This document shows, piece by piece, positions 25,005-34,730 of a DNA stretch of 64,000 bases (position 1 is the first letter of the stretch; every line of letters begins with the position of its first letter). The stretch is from Pseudomonas sp. v388 (GTDB lineage: Bacteria > Pseudomonadota > Gammaproteobacteria > Pseudomonadales > Pseudomonadaceae). The stretch covers positions 1 through 64,000 of the forward strand of contig NZ_RHQN01000006.1 in the NCBI RefSeq assembly GCF_003935425.1. The letters are read 5' to 3'. The notes under the pieces were generated by a model. It did no database searches, was not told the DNA's origin, and saw nothing but the letters and a program-made list of their open reading frames with translations. The position numbers and the translations under genes are program-made.

Positions 25005-25964
25005 GTGCTCCACACCAAACCTATAAAGCTCGCCCCGCTCCCAGTGCCTACCGGAGCACCTTCAGGCATACTGAACACACTCTGCATACAGGCTAATGAT
25101 ATATTTATCGACATAGCAGTTAAAAAACCAGAAAAAGAAATCTGGTCTATAGTTGAGACACTGCAAGTCGCATTCATACTATCAAACATTTTCAGCTTGA
25201 TTGTATTTACCTGGCTATTCAAAGATCTCTATCATCACGACGACACCTTATCGAAGCATCTCTTCAGAATTTTCAATAGGCCTTGGTTTTGGCTCAGTCT
25301 GACACCTGGATTACTCTGCATACTATTAATAACACTGCGGGCTGCATGGCAAAACTTTAAATATCCGCCCATTCGATTCAATCGCCAGCGTCGGGAGGTG
25401 GTTTACGTTTCCGAACGTGGCTGCCGTCCACTTTACGTGCCATGGGAGAAAGTCAGCGCTGGCGTATATCAAACTGAGCCCGGCTCTCCACCCTACGCGT
25501 GGAAGGAGTTGAAACTCGGGTTTTCTGAGAAACCCGACTCCACTAAGGTATGGCACAGCATCGAGATGGTGTCTTGTTCATCTGCGGTCAGCTGCTGGGA
25601 GTCTATTCGACGTTTCATGGAGCGGGAAGACGAGCAATTGCCCGCTTTCGACCCCGTTGAGGAGCATAAACGCAAGAACATAACTTTGCGCAATAAACTC
25701 GACAGGGTGGATTATATTATTCATGTAGCACTCCCTGGTGCTCTCGAAGGGTGGACCCTGCCGATGTATCTTGCGAGATGGGTGGAAAAAATCTCACTTA
25801 AAAGTCTGCCCCGTGCTGTTCACGAATGGTCAGCTCCTTTACCTGCCCGCCAATGGAAAACTCCAAGCGATGAACTGGTAAAAGCTAGTAAATCGTTTCG
25901 CGAGAAACATCGGAAGGCTCGAGGTGCCAATGCTCGAGGTGGGCTCAATCACGTAATTTCGTAA
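25005..25964 (+). CDS. Putative immunity protein (DUF6708-like), copy 2
   Basis: A 319-residue paralogue of the preceding gene. It shares two N-terminal helices, PPIRFNRQRREVVYVSERG, VPWEKV, EGWTLPMYLARWVEKI and HEWSAPLPARQWKTPSDEL. It starts at GTG 25005, with AGGGA ten bases upstream. Its first third is strikingly AT-rich compared with the genome, a sign of recent transfer. A second immunity gene could neutralise the effector of a sister strain or remain from an earlier effector tail. Confidence 0.62.
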   Translation: MLHTKPIKLAPLPVPTGAPSGILNTLCIQANDIFIDIAVKKPEKEIWSIVETLQVAFILSNIFSLIVFTWLFKDLYHHDDTLSKHLFRIFNRPWFWLSLTPGLLCILLITLRAAWQNFKYPPIRFNRQRREVVYVSERGCRPLYVPWEKVSAGVYQTEPGSPPYAWKELKLGFSEKPDSTKVWHSIEMVSCSSAVSCWESIRRFMEREDEQLPAFDPVEEHKRKNITLRNKLDRVDYIIHVALPGALEGWTLPMYLARWVEKISLKSLPRAVHEWSAPLPARQWKTPSDELVKASKSFREKHRKARGANARGGLNHVIS

Positions 25965-26067
25965 CAACAGATTGCAGGACCACCTGTAAACGATAATCCC
26001 TCTTATTCATTCCTTTTGAGGCTGATAAGCTTGCTCGCCCCATTTTTTGCTTCGACGCAGGATGTGT

Positions 26068-27495
26068 ATGAGTACGCGGTATCACCCAGTCATTGCCTTG
26101 CTCGCGACCCTGGTCCTGAGCGGGTGTGATGATGCTCCGCGGTTCACGGAGGCGGAGCCTGGGGAGGCGTTGTCGGGCGGTGCTGCGACGGTTCGTAAGA
26201 GCGATCAGAATGCGTTCTCCATGCCCTCGGCCAACCTGTCTGCGGTGCGACGTCTGGATTTCAGTGTCGGCAACAGTTTCTTCCGCAGCCCCTGGGTGAT
26301 AGCGCCGTCGACCACGACCGCTCGCGACGGGCTTGGCCCGCTGTTCAATACCAATGCCTGCCAGAACTGCCACATCAAGGACGGTCGCGGGCATCCCCCT
26401 GAAGCCGGTGCCACCAATGCCGTGTCGATGCTGGTCAGGCTGTCGCTTCCGGATCATGCGTCCGCGGCCGAGCTGATCAAACGCGGTGGCGTGCGGATCG
26501 AACCCACTTATGGCGTGCAGTTGCAGGACATGGCCGTGCCGGGTGTCGCTCCGGAAGGCAAGGTGCGGGTCGAATACGATCCTCTTACGGTGCGGTTCAG
26601 GGATGGCACCACGGTTGAGCTGCGTCGTCCCACCTTGCGCATTACCCAGTTGAGTTACGGCCTTATGCATCCCGAAACCCGAGTCTCGTCCAGGATCGCA
26701 CCGCCGATGATCGGGCTGGGGTTGCTGGAGGCGATTCCGGATGCCGCGATCCTCGCCAACGCCGATCCGGACGACAAAGCCGGCACCGGTATTTCCGGGC
26801 GCCCGAACTGGGTGTGGGACGATGTGCAGCAGAAGGTGGTACTGGGCCGCTTCGGCTGGAAGGCCGGCCAACCCAACCTCAATCAGCAGAACGTGCACGC
26901 TTTCACCGGCGACATGGGGTTGACTACCCGCCTGCGACCTTTCGACGATTGCACACCGGCGCAGACCGACTGCCTCGCGGCCCCGAACGGCAATGGCCCG
27001 GACGGCGAGCCGGAGGTCAGCGACAACATTTTGCGTCTGGTGGAGTTCTACACCCGCAACCTGGGCGTCCCGGCGCGCCGTGATGTCGACGACCCACAGG
27101 TGCTGGCTGGCAAGGGGCTGTTTTTCCAGGCTGGCTGCCAACAGTGCCATACACCGAAATTCACCACCCGCGCCGACGCGGCCGAGCCGGAACTGGCCAA
27201 TCAGGTGATCCGTCCCTATAGCGATCTGCTGCTGCATGACATGGGTGAAGGCCTGGCCGACAACCGCACCGAATTCCAGGCCAATGGCCGCGAATGGCGC
27301 ACGCCGCCACTGTGGGGCATTGGCCTGACCGCCACGGTCAGCGGCCATACCCAGTTCCTGCATGACGGGCGCGCCCGCAATCTGCTGGAGGCGATCCTCT
27401 GGCACGGTGGTGAAGCGCAGGCGGCGCAGCGTCAGGTTCTGGCTTACGATGCCGAACAGCGCGCGGCGCTGTTGGCATTCCTGAACTCATTATAA
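26068..27495 (+). CDS. Di-haem cytochrome c peroxidase-like lipoprotein (DUF1111)
   Basis: A 475-residue exported protein with a lipobox (LVLSGC) at the N-terminus and two CxxCH haem sites, CQNCHIKDG near residue 95 and CQQCHTPKF near residue 360. DUF1111 proteins are di-haem thiol-oxidoreductase/peroxidase-like and occur next to imelysins. I place the start at 26068, five bases after AGGA; a TTG at 26047 and an ATG at 26062 are less likely. It opens the second half of the iron cluster, 100 bases after the T6SS cassette. Confidence 0.85.
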   Translation: MSTRYHPVIALLATLVLSGCDDAPRFTEAEPGEALSGGAATVRKSDQNAFSMPSANLSAVRRLDFSVGNSFFRSPWVIAPSTTTARDGLGPLFNTNACQNCHIKDGRGHPPEAGATNAVSMLVRLSLPDHASAAELIKRGGVRIEPTYGVQLQDMAVPGVAPEGKVRVEYDPLTVRFRDGTTVELRRPTLRITQLSYGLMHPETRVSSRIAPPMIGLGLLEAIPDAAILANADPDDKAGTGISGRPNWVWDDVQQKVVLGRFGWKAGQPNLNQQNVHAFTGDMGLTTRLRPFDDCTPAQTDCLAAPNGNGPDGEPEVSDNILRLVEFYTRNLGVPARRDVDDPQVLAGKGLFFQAGCQQCHTPKFTTRADAAEPELANQVIRPYSDLLLHDMGEGLADNRTEFQANGREWRTPPLWGIGLTATVSGHTQFLHDGRARNLLEAILWHGGEAQAAQRQVLAYDAEQRAALLAFLNSL

Positions 27496-27525
27496 TTTCT
27501 TCTCTTCAGATCTAAGGAGCCGGAC

Positions 27526-28590
27526 ATGTTCCGACCCAAGTTGTTGTTCACCAGCCTCGCGGCTCTGGCCCTGGGCGCCTGCGCACCGTCGGATCCTCAG
27601 GCGGTCACCTCTGCGGCCATCGCCGAGCGCGTCATCCTGCCGACCTACAGCCGTTGGGTAGAAGCAGACCGCCAACTGGCGAGCAGCGCTTTGGCGTTCT
27701 GTCAGGGCAAGACCGATCTGGAGAGCGCCCGTGCCGACTTCCTCAAGGCGCAGAAGACCTGGGCCCAATTGCAGCCCCTGTTGATCGGACCGCTGGCCGA
27801 GGGCAATCGCGCCTGGCAGGTGCAGTTCTGGCCGGACAAGAAAAACCTCGTGGGTCGCCAGGTCGAGCAGCTGGTAACCGCCCAGCCACAGATCACCGCC
27901 GAAGCGCTGTCCAAGGCCAGTGTCGTGGTGCAGGGCCTTTCCGCCTACGAGTACATCCTGTTCGACGCCGGTATCGACATGGCCAACGCCGAGCAGAAAG
28001 CCCGTTATTGCCCGTTATTGATGGCCATCGGCGAGTACCAGAAAATGCTGGCTGAAGACATCCTCAGCCGCTGGAACAGCAACGATGGCATGCTCGCCCA
28101 GTTGAGCAAGTTTCCCAATCAGCGCTACGCCGATTCCCACGAAGCCATCGCCGAACTACTACGCGTTCAGGTCACCGCGCTGGACGCACTGAAGAAAAAA
28201 CTCGGCACGCCGCTGGGTCGTCAGACCAAGGGGCAGCCGCAACCATTCCAGGCCGACGCGTGGCGTAGCAAAGCGTCCCTGAGCAGCCTGGAAGCGAGTC
28301 TGGTCAGCGCTGAAACCCTATGGGCCGGTGTGGATAACAAGGGTCTGCGCGGCTTGCTGCCCGCCGAGCAGAAACCGCTGGCGGACAAAATCGACACCGC
28401 CTACGCTGCCAGCCGCAAGCTGCTGGCGCAGCTTCAGCCGCCGCTGGCCGACCTGCTGGCGACCGAGACAGGCCGCCAACAACTCAACAGCTTTTACGAC
28501 AGCCTGAACGTGGTTCATCGCCTGCATGAAGGCGAACTGGCCAAAGCGCTGGGTATTCAGCTCGGCTTCAACGCCCACGACGGCGACTGA
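27526..28590 (+). CDS. Imelysin-like periplasmic lipoprotein, second copy
   Basis: A 354-residue imelysin-like lipoprotein (signal ending LALGAC, Cys19). Where the first imelysin has GYHAIEF, this one has GLSAYEYILF, so the His of GxHxxE is replaced. This is the pattern of the shorter imelysin-like group, in which metal binding is doubtful. It lies 30 bases after the di-haem gene and 15 before the DUF1513 gene. An iron-uptake role is inferred from the cluster. Confidence 0.82.
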   Translation: MFRPKLLFTSLAALALGACAPSDPQAVTSAAIAERVILPTYSRWVEADRQLASSALAFCQGKTDLESARADFLKAQKTWAQLQPLLIGPLAEGNRAWQVQFWPDKKNLVGRQVEQLVTAQPQITAEALSKASVVVQGLSAYEYILFDAGIDMANAEQKARYCPLLMAIGEYQKMLAEDILSRWNSNDGMLAQLSKFPNQRYADSHEAIAELLRVQVTALDALKKKLGTPLGRQTKGQPQPFQADAWRSKASLSSLEASLVSAETLWAGVDNKGLRGLLPAEQKPLADKIDTAYAASRKLLAQLQPPLADLLATETGRQQLNSFYDSLNVVHRLHEGELAKALGIQLGFNAHDGD

Positions 28591-28605
28591 TCAGGAGTAA
28601 CTGAG

Positions 28606-29706
28606 ATGATGTTGCGACGCCAGGTCCTGACCATCGGTAGCCTGTTGCTCAGCGCCTGCACGCTGGGCGGCTGGACGCTTTTCCGCCACAAGGACAAAAG
28701 CCCGCTGCTGCTGTCGGCCCGTGACGACGCCAACGGCCGGCACTACGCGGTCGGCTATCGGCTCGACGGCACACAGGTGTTCGCCACCGAGGTCGGCCAG
28801 CGCTGTCACGACATCATTAATCATCCGACACTCGCGCTAGCGGTGTTCATCGCCCGCAGGCCGGGCACCGAGAGCTATCTGATCGACCTGAAGGACGGCC
28901 GCCTGCTGCAAACCATCACGTCCCGACCAAACCGGCATTTCTACGGTCATGCCGTCATTCATCGTGATGGCGAGTGGTTGTATGCCACTGAAAACGACAC
29001 CACCGAACCGGGGCGCGGGTTGCTGGGTGTGTATCGATTCGTCGGCCAACGTCTGGAGCATGCCGGCGAGATCCCGACTCATGGAGTCGGCCCGCATCAG
29101 GTCTCGTGGATGCCGGACGGTGAAACGCTGGTGGTGGCCAACGGCGGCATCCGTACCGAGGCCGATAGCCGGGTCGAGATGAACCTCGACGCCATGGAGC
29201 CGAGCCTTGTGCTGATGCAGCGTGACGGCACATTGCTCAGCAAGGAGACGCTTTCCCAACAGATGAACAGCGTGCGCCATCTGGCGATTGCTGGCGACGG
29301 CACGATTGTCGCGGGACAGCAGTTCATGGGGGATTCCCATGAATCCGCCGAACTGCTGGCGATCAAGCGTCCGGGCAAACCCTTCGCCGCGTTCCCTATT
29401 GCGCCAGAACAGCTCGGAGCCATGGCCCACTACACCGCCAGCGTCGCGGTTCATGACGACCTGCGCCTGGTTGCGTTGACGGCCCCGCGCGGCAACCGGT
29501 TTTTCATCTGGGATCTGGACAGCGGCGCACTGAAACTGGACGCGCCACTGCCCGACTGTGCAGGCGTCGGCGCCGTGGCCGATGGCTTCGTGGTGACCTC
29601 AGGCCAGGGCCGCTGCCGCTTCTATGATTGCCGCAAGCCTGAACTGCTGGCCAGGCCGTTGGATCTGCCAAGCGGATTCTGGGACAACCATCTGCATCTG
29701 GCCTGA
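28606..29706 (+). CDS. DUF1513 beta-propeller-like periplasmic protein
   Basis: A 366-residue protein with an N-terminal hydrophobic signal (LTIGSLLLSACTLGG, possible lipobox LSAC). Repeated propeller-like strands follow, with landmarks NRHFYGHAVIHRDGEWLY, GVGPHQVSWMPDGETLVVANGG and MNSVRHLAIAGDGT. DUF1513 proteins end imelysin/di-haem clusters in many Proteobacteria and are thought to take part in iron uptake, though the mechanism is unproven. It ends 16 bases before the convergent stop of the large ATPase gene. Confidence 0.8.
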   Translation: MMLRRQVLTIGSLLLSACTLGGWTLFRHKDKSPLLLSARDDANGRHYAVGYRLDGTQVFATEVGQRCHDIINHPTLALAVFIARRPGTESYLIDLKDGRLLQTITSRPNRHFYGHAVIHRDGEWLYATENDTTEPGRGLLGVYRFVGQRLEHAGEIPTHGVGPHQVSWMPDGETLVVANGGIRTEADSRVEMNLDAMEPSLVLMQRDGTLLSKETLSQQMNSVRHLAIAGDGTIVAGQQFMGDSHESAELLAIKRPGKPFAAFPIAPEQLGAMAHYTASVAVHDDLRLVALTAPRGNRFFIWDLDSGALKLDAPLPDCAGVGAVADGFVVTSGQGRCRFYDCRKPELLARPLDLPSGFWDNHLHLA

Positions 29707-29722
29707 TACCGTTTGACGCTTA

Positions 29723-32700
29723 TCACTGCATCGCAGGAGAACGGACTTTGCCCTGCGCGTCAGCAATCGCCCGGATGCCTTCGACTGCGTCGCCAAGCTG
29801 GGCAACGATGCGGTTGCCCACGTCCTGGTCCGCGCCGCCCATGGCCTTGTTGCGCACGAACGCTTTCTTGATCTCTGCCCAGCGCCTGGCTTGCTCAGCG
29901 CTCAACTGTCCACGCAGCTCGGCGAGCTTGAGCAGGTTCTCTTCGGCGCCGTGGGTCAACAATTGCGATTCGCCCCGATAGTGGTCCGTGACGAGCTGAT
30001 CGATCTCGGCCTCATTCATGACCGCGCAGACCCGTTCGGCGAGCTTGTTCATGTTGCGGTAACTGCCCTGCAAGCGAAACGGCGGTTCGGTGCGGTACTC
30101 GTCGGCTTGCGCCGCGCTGTCGATGTACGCCGCGTTCACCTTGAGCAGGATGTCGCGCACGGTCATCAGCCGACGCAGCGTCTCGGTCAGCTCGGTGATT
30201 TCTGAACGACTGTAGTCATGGCTTAGATCGGTGCTGCTCAAAGCACGGCCTTCGGCGTACTCGACGAGCTGATGGAGATCCCGGACGTCGCGGTTGGCGA
30301 GCGGCGCCAGCGTCGGGTTGGACGTCATGCAGTTCTCGATGTAGCTCAAGGCAAAAGCCTGGGAATTGCCGCCCGTGACCTCGCCCAGGTTGTAGACATC
30401 CGCCCGGTTGACCAGCATGTCAGGAATCCTGAAGACCTCGCCAGACTCGGTGTAGGGGTTGCCGGCCATCACCATCCAGAATTTCCTGCCGCGCAGATCA
30501 CATGTTTTGGACTGCCCTTTCCAGACGTTTTCGATTCGCCGGGAACCGTCACAGAGGCTGATGAACTTCTGCAGGAAACCGGGGGACAGGTGCTGGATAT
30601 CATCGATCAGCAGGCAGACGTTGCTGGCCATCTCCAGAGCCAGATTGAGTTTCTCAAGCTCCATGCGCGAGGGGCCGTCCGGCGCTTGAGCCGGATCAAG
30701 GGAGGTCACGCCGTGGCCGAGCGCAGGGCCGTTTATCTTGACGAACGCCATGCCCAGTTGGAACGCGATGTATTCGATCAGCGTGGTCTTGCCGTAGCCC
30801 GGCGGCGAGATCAGCATCAGCAGCCCCATCAGGTCGCTGCGTTTGCTCTCCCCCGCCGCGCCTATCTGCTTGGCGAGATTGTCGGCAATCAGGGGCAGGT
30901 AGACCGAATCGATCAGCCGGTTGCGGACGAACGAAGCCAGCGGGCGCGATTGAAAATCGGCAATGCGCAGCGTCTGGCGCTCTCGCTGAAGGGTCGACTG
31001 GCGAAAGGCCTGATACGCATGCAGCTGAGGCACGAACACCTCACGATGCTCACGCAGGCGAGTGAAGAAATCGTCCAGCGTGAGGGGCAGCGTGCCCTCG
31101 CGGATCGTCGGATGCTCACCCAGCAACCCATCGACTTGGAAAGTCAGCACAGCAGGCCTGATCCGCAGGGCGGGTTTGCCGGCCATGCGCAGCAGCAACA
31201 GCGCCACGGCTTCGGGTGCATAGTGCGCGAGCGTGCCTTGTTCAAGGTTCAGGCACAGGCCTGCAACCCAGTGGCCGGTCACCGTCCACTGACCGAACAG
31301 GTCGCCCGTCATCGACCGCACGACATCGCTCAGTGAGTCACCGCAACCCTCGGCATCCAGCCGCCGGTCGAGTTCCCCGACAATCGTCCAGGCATGCCCA
31401 CTGGCCTCGAACGCGACATGCTCCTGGGACAGGACCGACAACAGGTAATCGGCGCTTTCGCACAGCGTTTGCGATGACGCCGGAAACTTCACGCTGGCTG
31501 CGTAGTTTTCAAGGGCAAGAGCAATGTCGTTACGCATCGCCGTCATCGCTTCATCATGGTTGAACAGTCGCCGGACAGCGTCGGCGGACCGCACCTGCCG
31601 CGGCCAGCTGGCCATTTGCGTTTCGAATGCTCCGGGCAGATACCACGCGATCAGGGCCAAGGCACGGGCCTGCGGGCTGAAGCGCAATAAACCGGCTGCG
31701 GTCATGCACGGCATCAGTTGCTCTAGAATCAAGGCCGCATCATGGTCGTGGACACCTTTCTCGTAGCCCTCCTTGTAGAGCGGCGTGCAGAAATTGCGGA
31801 TATGCCGCTCCAAAGCGTTCCGGTCCATCTGCGAAAGCTCGCCACCCGCCTCCAGCACTTGCCAGGCAAGGTATTCGCCTCGGTACAGCGTGTCCGACTC
31901 CGATTCGAGGCCGGTCTGAAAACAACGCCGCATGGCAGGCACGGCATCATCCGTGAGGCGCTCGAAAAACTCGGTGCCGGTGATGTGCAGCCAAAGCTGG
32001 TCATCGCGCGGAACCAGGGTCAGGTCCAGCGCCTGCGCATTGATGCTGAAGGAATGACGCGGCCCGAGTTTCAACAGCTTGCCGCTGCTGTCGAACAGGT
32101 CGGTTTTGTCCCGTTGCGCCCTGAACGCCTGATCGCGCAGTGCCTTGAGGCGTGCGTCGAGGTCATCGGCCTTTACACTGTCGCCCAGATCCCGCAGGCG
32201 TAAGGCCAGCTCGCGGAACTTGAGAACCTGAGGATCGGCGGCGAAAAAGGCATTGAGCTGTTCCGCGCCTGTAAAACCGGCCATGCGCCGTGGCAGGCTG
32301 GCGAGGATTCGATTAGCCGCATCCTGCAGCGCCTGCATCTGGCGCTGCAGGGTATCGAGCAGCGTCTGTCGGTGTTGCTCGAAGGCTTCCACGAGCTCTT
32401 CGCGCTTGAGCATGATGTCATCCAGGAATGACTGATGCTCGCCGAAGCGGCTTTCCAGATCTTCCACCTGAATCAAGAGCTTCGATAACTGCTCGTCACA
32501 CGCCTGTGGCGTGCTCGCCAGTCCCAGAGCGTGGGTGATGCCCTGGGTGAACAGCTGGAATTGCGCGGCAAACTCCGCCATGGATTCCGACGCGGTCATC
32601 GCCTTGCGATGCGCCTTGGCCTGCGCCGTCACCTGGTTCAACAGGGCATAGACCTGGGAAATGGCCTCGATGACACGAGTACGGCGGGTGGCATCATCGA

Positions 32701-34657
32701 TACCCAAGGCATTGGCGAGACCCGACAGCACGTCCAGACTCGCAGCCATATCAGCCAGCCCCGCCTCGGGTTGCACCAGGTCGAACGCAGTAGCGGCCGC
32801 CTGAACCTGTGCGCTCAGCGCTTCGATGCGCTGGCTATAGGGCAGCAACGCTTCCGGCTGTTCCATGAACTGCGCAGCATCGCCGGCGATACGCTCGAAC
32901 GGGTCGTTCAGGCTTTGCTCCAGCGCATCGACGGCCGCCACGTCGATGTAGCGTTGTTCGCGGATCGTCAGCAAATGACCGCGCAACCCGGTAATGGCGT
33001 TGAGCTGGTCGACGAACGCCTGGATATCGTCCCGGACCGGCCTGCGCAGCTGGTCGGACAGCGCTGCGTGGCGGCTCCGGGCCTGCTCCAGCAATTGGGC
33101 GGAACGGCGGCGGACATGCTCGACCTTCTCGAACTCGTCGGCGATGGATTCACCGGTCTGGCCGATATCGCGCAATAGAGCGGCTGTCTGCGCCGTAGAT
33201 TCGTGCGCCAGCCAGTGATAGGTGTCCAGCAGGCTGCTGACCTGCGGCGTCAGCAGGGCAAAGCGCGCCGCCGTCAGATCGCTGGCCTGGGTTTCTCTTG
33301 CCAGAGCGTAGAGTCCGGATATCCCGCGGACCAGTTCGGCATTGCCGATCCGCCCCAGAAACGTGTTGCTCGCTGGCTGCCGCGCAGCATGCTCGTCAGT
33401 GTTGAAGGGCGTCTGCCAGATTTGCATGGGATGGTTGCGAGTCGGCTGGTCCTGCGCCGAGAAGATCACCATGCGCCCGTCTTCCAGTCGGGCATAACCG
33501 TGGCCGAACAAGGGTGTCTGCAACTGCCGACTGATCGTGTTGTAGGTGAAAAGCGCTGAACGCCCTTCGAGCGCATCGTAGAAGATGTACAACACATCCT
33601 CGCCGTTGGGGGAGCGGATTCGGCGCTTGAACTGCATTCGCTGCATGGACGCGTCGAACGTCCTGTATTCGCCGTTTTGCAGATACAGACCGCCGGGGAA
33701 CACGATTCCGTGGTCTTCAGGAAGTTGCTGGCACGCCTGGCTGATGGCATCGATCCGGACGATGGTGCGCAGCAGCGTGTTGTAGACCAGGTAGTGCTGA
33801 GACTCCTCCTTGTAGGGACGGATGTTCAACAGGATCAGGTTGCCGAGCCTGGCATAGGCGATCTGCAGGTCAGGCAGCGACTGGTTCTTTTCGAACAATG
33901 CGTGTCGATACAGCACTTCTCCGGCAGCGGTGTTGTTTTCGATCTTCAGCGTCAGGTCGCCAGCGTCGAGCTGGACATAGATGCTGTCCAGAATACTGAC
34001 GCGCGGATGACGGTCGCTGACGATCATGTCCCGGGTGACCGACGTCCATTCGAAGTCATAAGGAGCGACAGAAGCGATGTCACGCTCTCCCCGATTGTCG
34101 ATATAGCGAACCCGGGCGCCGCCATCGGCAAGGGACCAGCGAAACACTCGGATGTCATCGATGCGCTCGCCTACCTGAAAGCTGGCCAGCAACAGGTTGT
34201 CATGCACTGCCAGTTCAAGCAGTCGTGCGTCGCGGTAGTAGGTATAGAGTTCCTCGAAGTCCTTGCGAAAAGCCGGATCGTCGAGCCAGCTTCCTTCCAG
34301 GGCTACCGCCTGAGCATCGTAGCCGTCGTCGCCTTCAACCAGCCGGAAGAGGCCGAAGACCTCTGCGATACGCGTCTCGACTTTTAGGCCGAGGAACACG
34401 TTGTAACCGAACAGCAGGTACTCGCCGACCCGCACGATGTCCCGCGACAGGCAGTTATTCTCCGTGCGGACCCGTAGCCGTCCGAGGACTTCCATGCGGC
34501 TGCCGCCGAACTCCGCAAGCCGTTGTTCGTTGAGACTGTCGATGTTCAGGGAAAGGCGGCTGCCCAGGTTCCTCAAACGCTTGAGCAACACCTCATAAGC
34601 GCCGCCTTCGGCGACGGCGTTGTCCACGGCCGGGGCTTGAGGTAAATCGTTCGACAT
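29723..34657 (-). CDS. Giant AAA ATPase of a flotillin/PspA operon (often annotated DNA repair ATPase)
   Basis: A 1644-residue protein. Residues 1-450 are rich in beta strands with propeller-like repeats (LLFGYNVFLGLK, RVFRWSLADGGARVRYID). Residues ~480-900 are mainly coiled coil. Residues 900-1230 are mixed. A C-terminal AAA module carries Walker A SPPGYGKTTLIEY near 1285, Walker B VCLLIDDIQHL near 1350 and a sensor-1 segment MVMAGNPYTESGE near 1400. The common label DNA repair ATPase rests on the coiled coil and is not supported by context, since the upstream genes are all membrane proteins. Inference: it remodels the PspA/flotillin assembly by ATP hydrolysis. It starts 73 bases after the flotillin gene. 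Confidence 0.75.
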   Translation of the reverse strand: MSNDLPQAPAVDNAVAEGGAYEVLLKRLRNLGSRLSLNIDSLNEQRLAEFGGSRMEVLGRLRVRTENNCLSRDIVRVGEYLLFGYNVFLGLKVETRIAEVFGLFRLVEGDDGYDAQAVALEGSWLDDPAFRKDFEELYTYYRDARLLELAVHDNLLLASFQVGERIDDIRVFRWSLADGGARVRYIDNRGERDIASVAPYDFEWTSVTRDMIVSDRHPRVSILDSIYVQLDAGDLTLKIENNTAAGEVLYRHALFEKNQSLPDLQIAYARLGNLILLNIRPYKEESQHYLVYNTLLRTIVRIDAISQACQQLPEDHGIVFPGGLYLQNGEYRTFDASMQRMQFKRRIRSPNGEDVLYIFYDALEGRSALFTYNTISRQLQTPLFGHGYARLEDGRMVIFSAQDQPTRNHPMQIWQTPFNTDEHAARQPASNTFLGRIGNAELVRGISGLYALARETQASDLTAARFALLTPQVSSLLDTYHWLAHESTAQTAALLRDIGQTGESIADEFEKVEHVRRRSAQLLEQARSRHAALSDQLRRPVRDDIQAFVDQLNAITGLRGHLLTIREQRYIDVAAVDALEQSLNDPFERIAGDAAQFMEQPEALLPYSQRIEALSAQVQAAATAFDLVQPEAGLADMAASLDVLSGLANALGIDDATRRTRVIEAISQVYALLNQVTAQAKAHRKAMTASESMAEFAAQFQLFTQGITHALGLASTPQACDEQLSKLLIQVEDLESRFGEHQSFLDDIMLKREELVEAFEQHRQTLLDTLQRQMQALQDAANRILASLPRRMAGFTGAEQLNAFFAADPQVLKFRELALRLRDLGDSVKADDLDARLKALRDQAFRAQRDKTDLFDSSGKLLKLGPRHSFSINAQALDLTLVPRDDQLWLHITGTEFFERLTDDAVPAMRRCFQTGLESESDTLYRGEYLAWQVLEAGGELSQMDRNALERHIRNFCTPLYKEGYEKGVHDHDAALILEQLMPCMTAAGLLRFSPQARALALIAWYLPGAFETQMASWPRQVRSADAVRRLFNHDEAMTAMRNDIALALENYAASVKFPASSQTLCESADYLLSVLSQEHVAFEASGHAWTIVGELDRRLDAEGCGDSLSDVVRSMTGDLFGQWTVTGHWVAGLCLNLEQGTLAHYAPEAVALLLLRMAGKPALRIRPAVLTFQVDGLLGEHPTIREGTLPLTLDDFFTRLREHREVFVPQLHAYQAFRQSTLQRERQTLRIADFQSRPLASFVRNRLIDSVYLPLIADNLAKQIGAAGESKRSDLMGLLMLISPPGYGKTTLIEYIAFQLGMAFVKINGPALGHGVTSLDPAQAPDGPSRMELEKLNLALEMASNVCLLIDDIQHLSPGFLQKFISLCDGSRRIENVWKGQSKTCDLRGRKFWMVMAGNPYTESGEVFRIPDMLVNRADVYNLGEVTGGNSQAFALSYIENCMTSNPTLAPLANRDVRDLHQLVEYAEGRALSSTDLSHDYSRSEITELTETLRRLMTVRDILLKVNAAYIDSAAQADEYRTEPPFRLQGSYRNMNKLAERVCAVMNEAEIDQLVTDHYRGESQLLTHGAEENLLKLAELRGQLSAEQARRWAEIKKAFVRNKAMGGADQDVGNRIVAQLGDAVEGIRAIADAQGKVRSPAMQ

Positions 34658-34730
34658 GCTTGCGTCCGGACAAGATGATCAGGGATTGAAATCCAGGGCG
34701 CGGCACCAGTCCCGCCCTGGACGACCTTGC

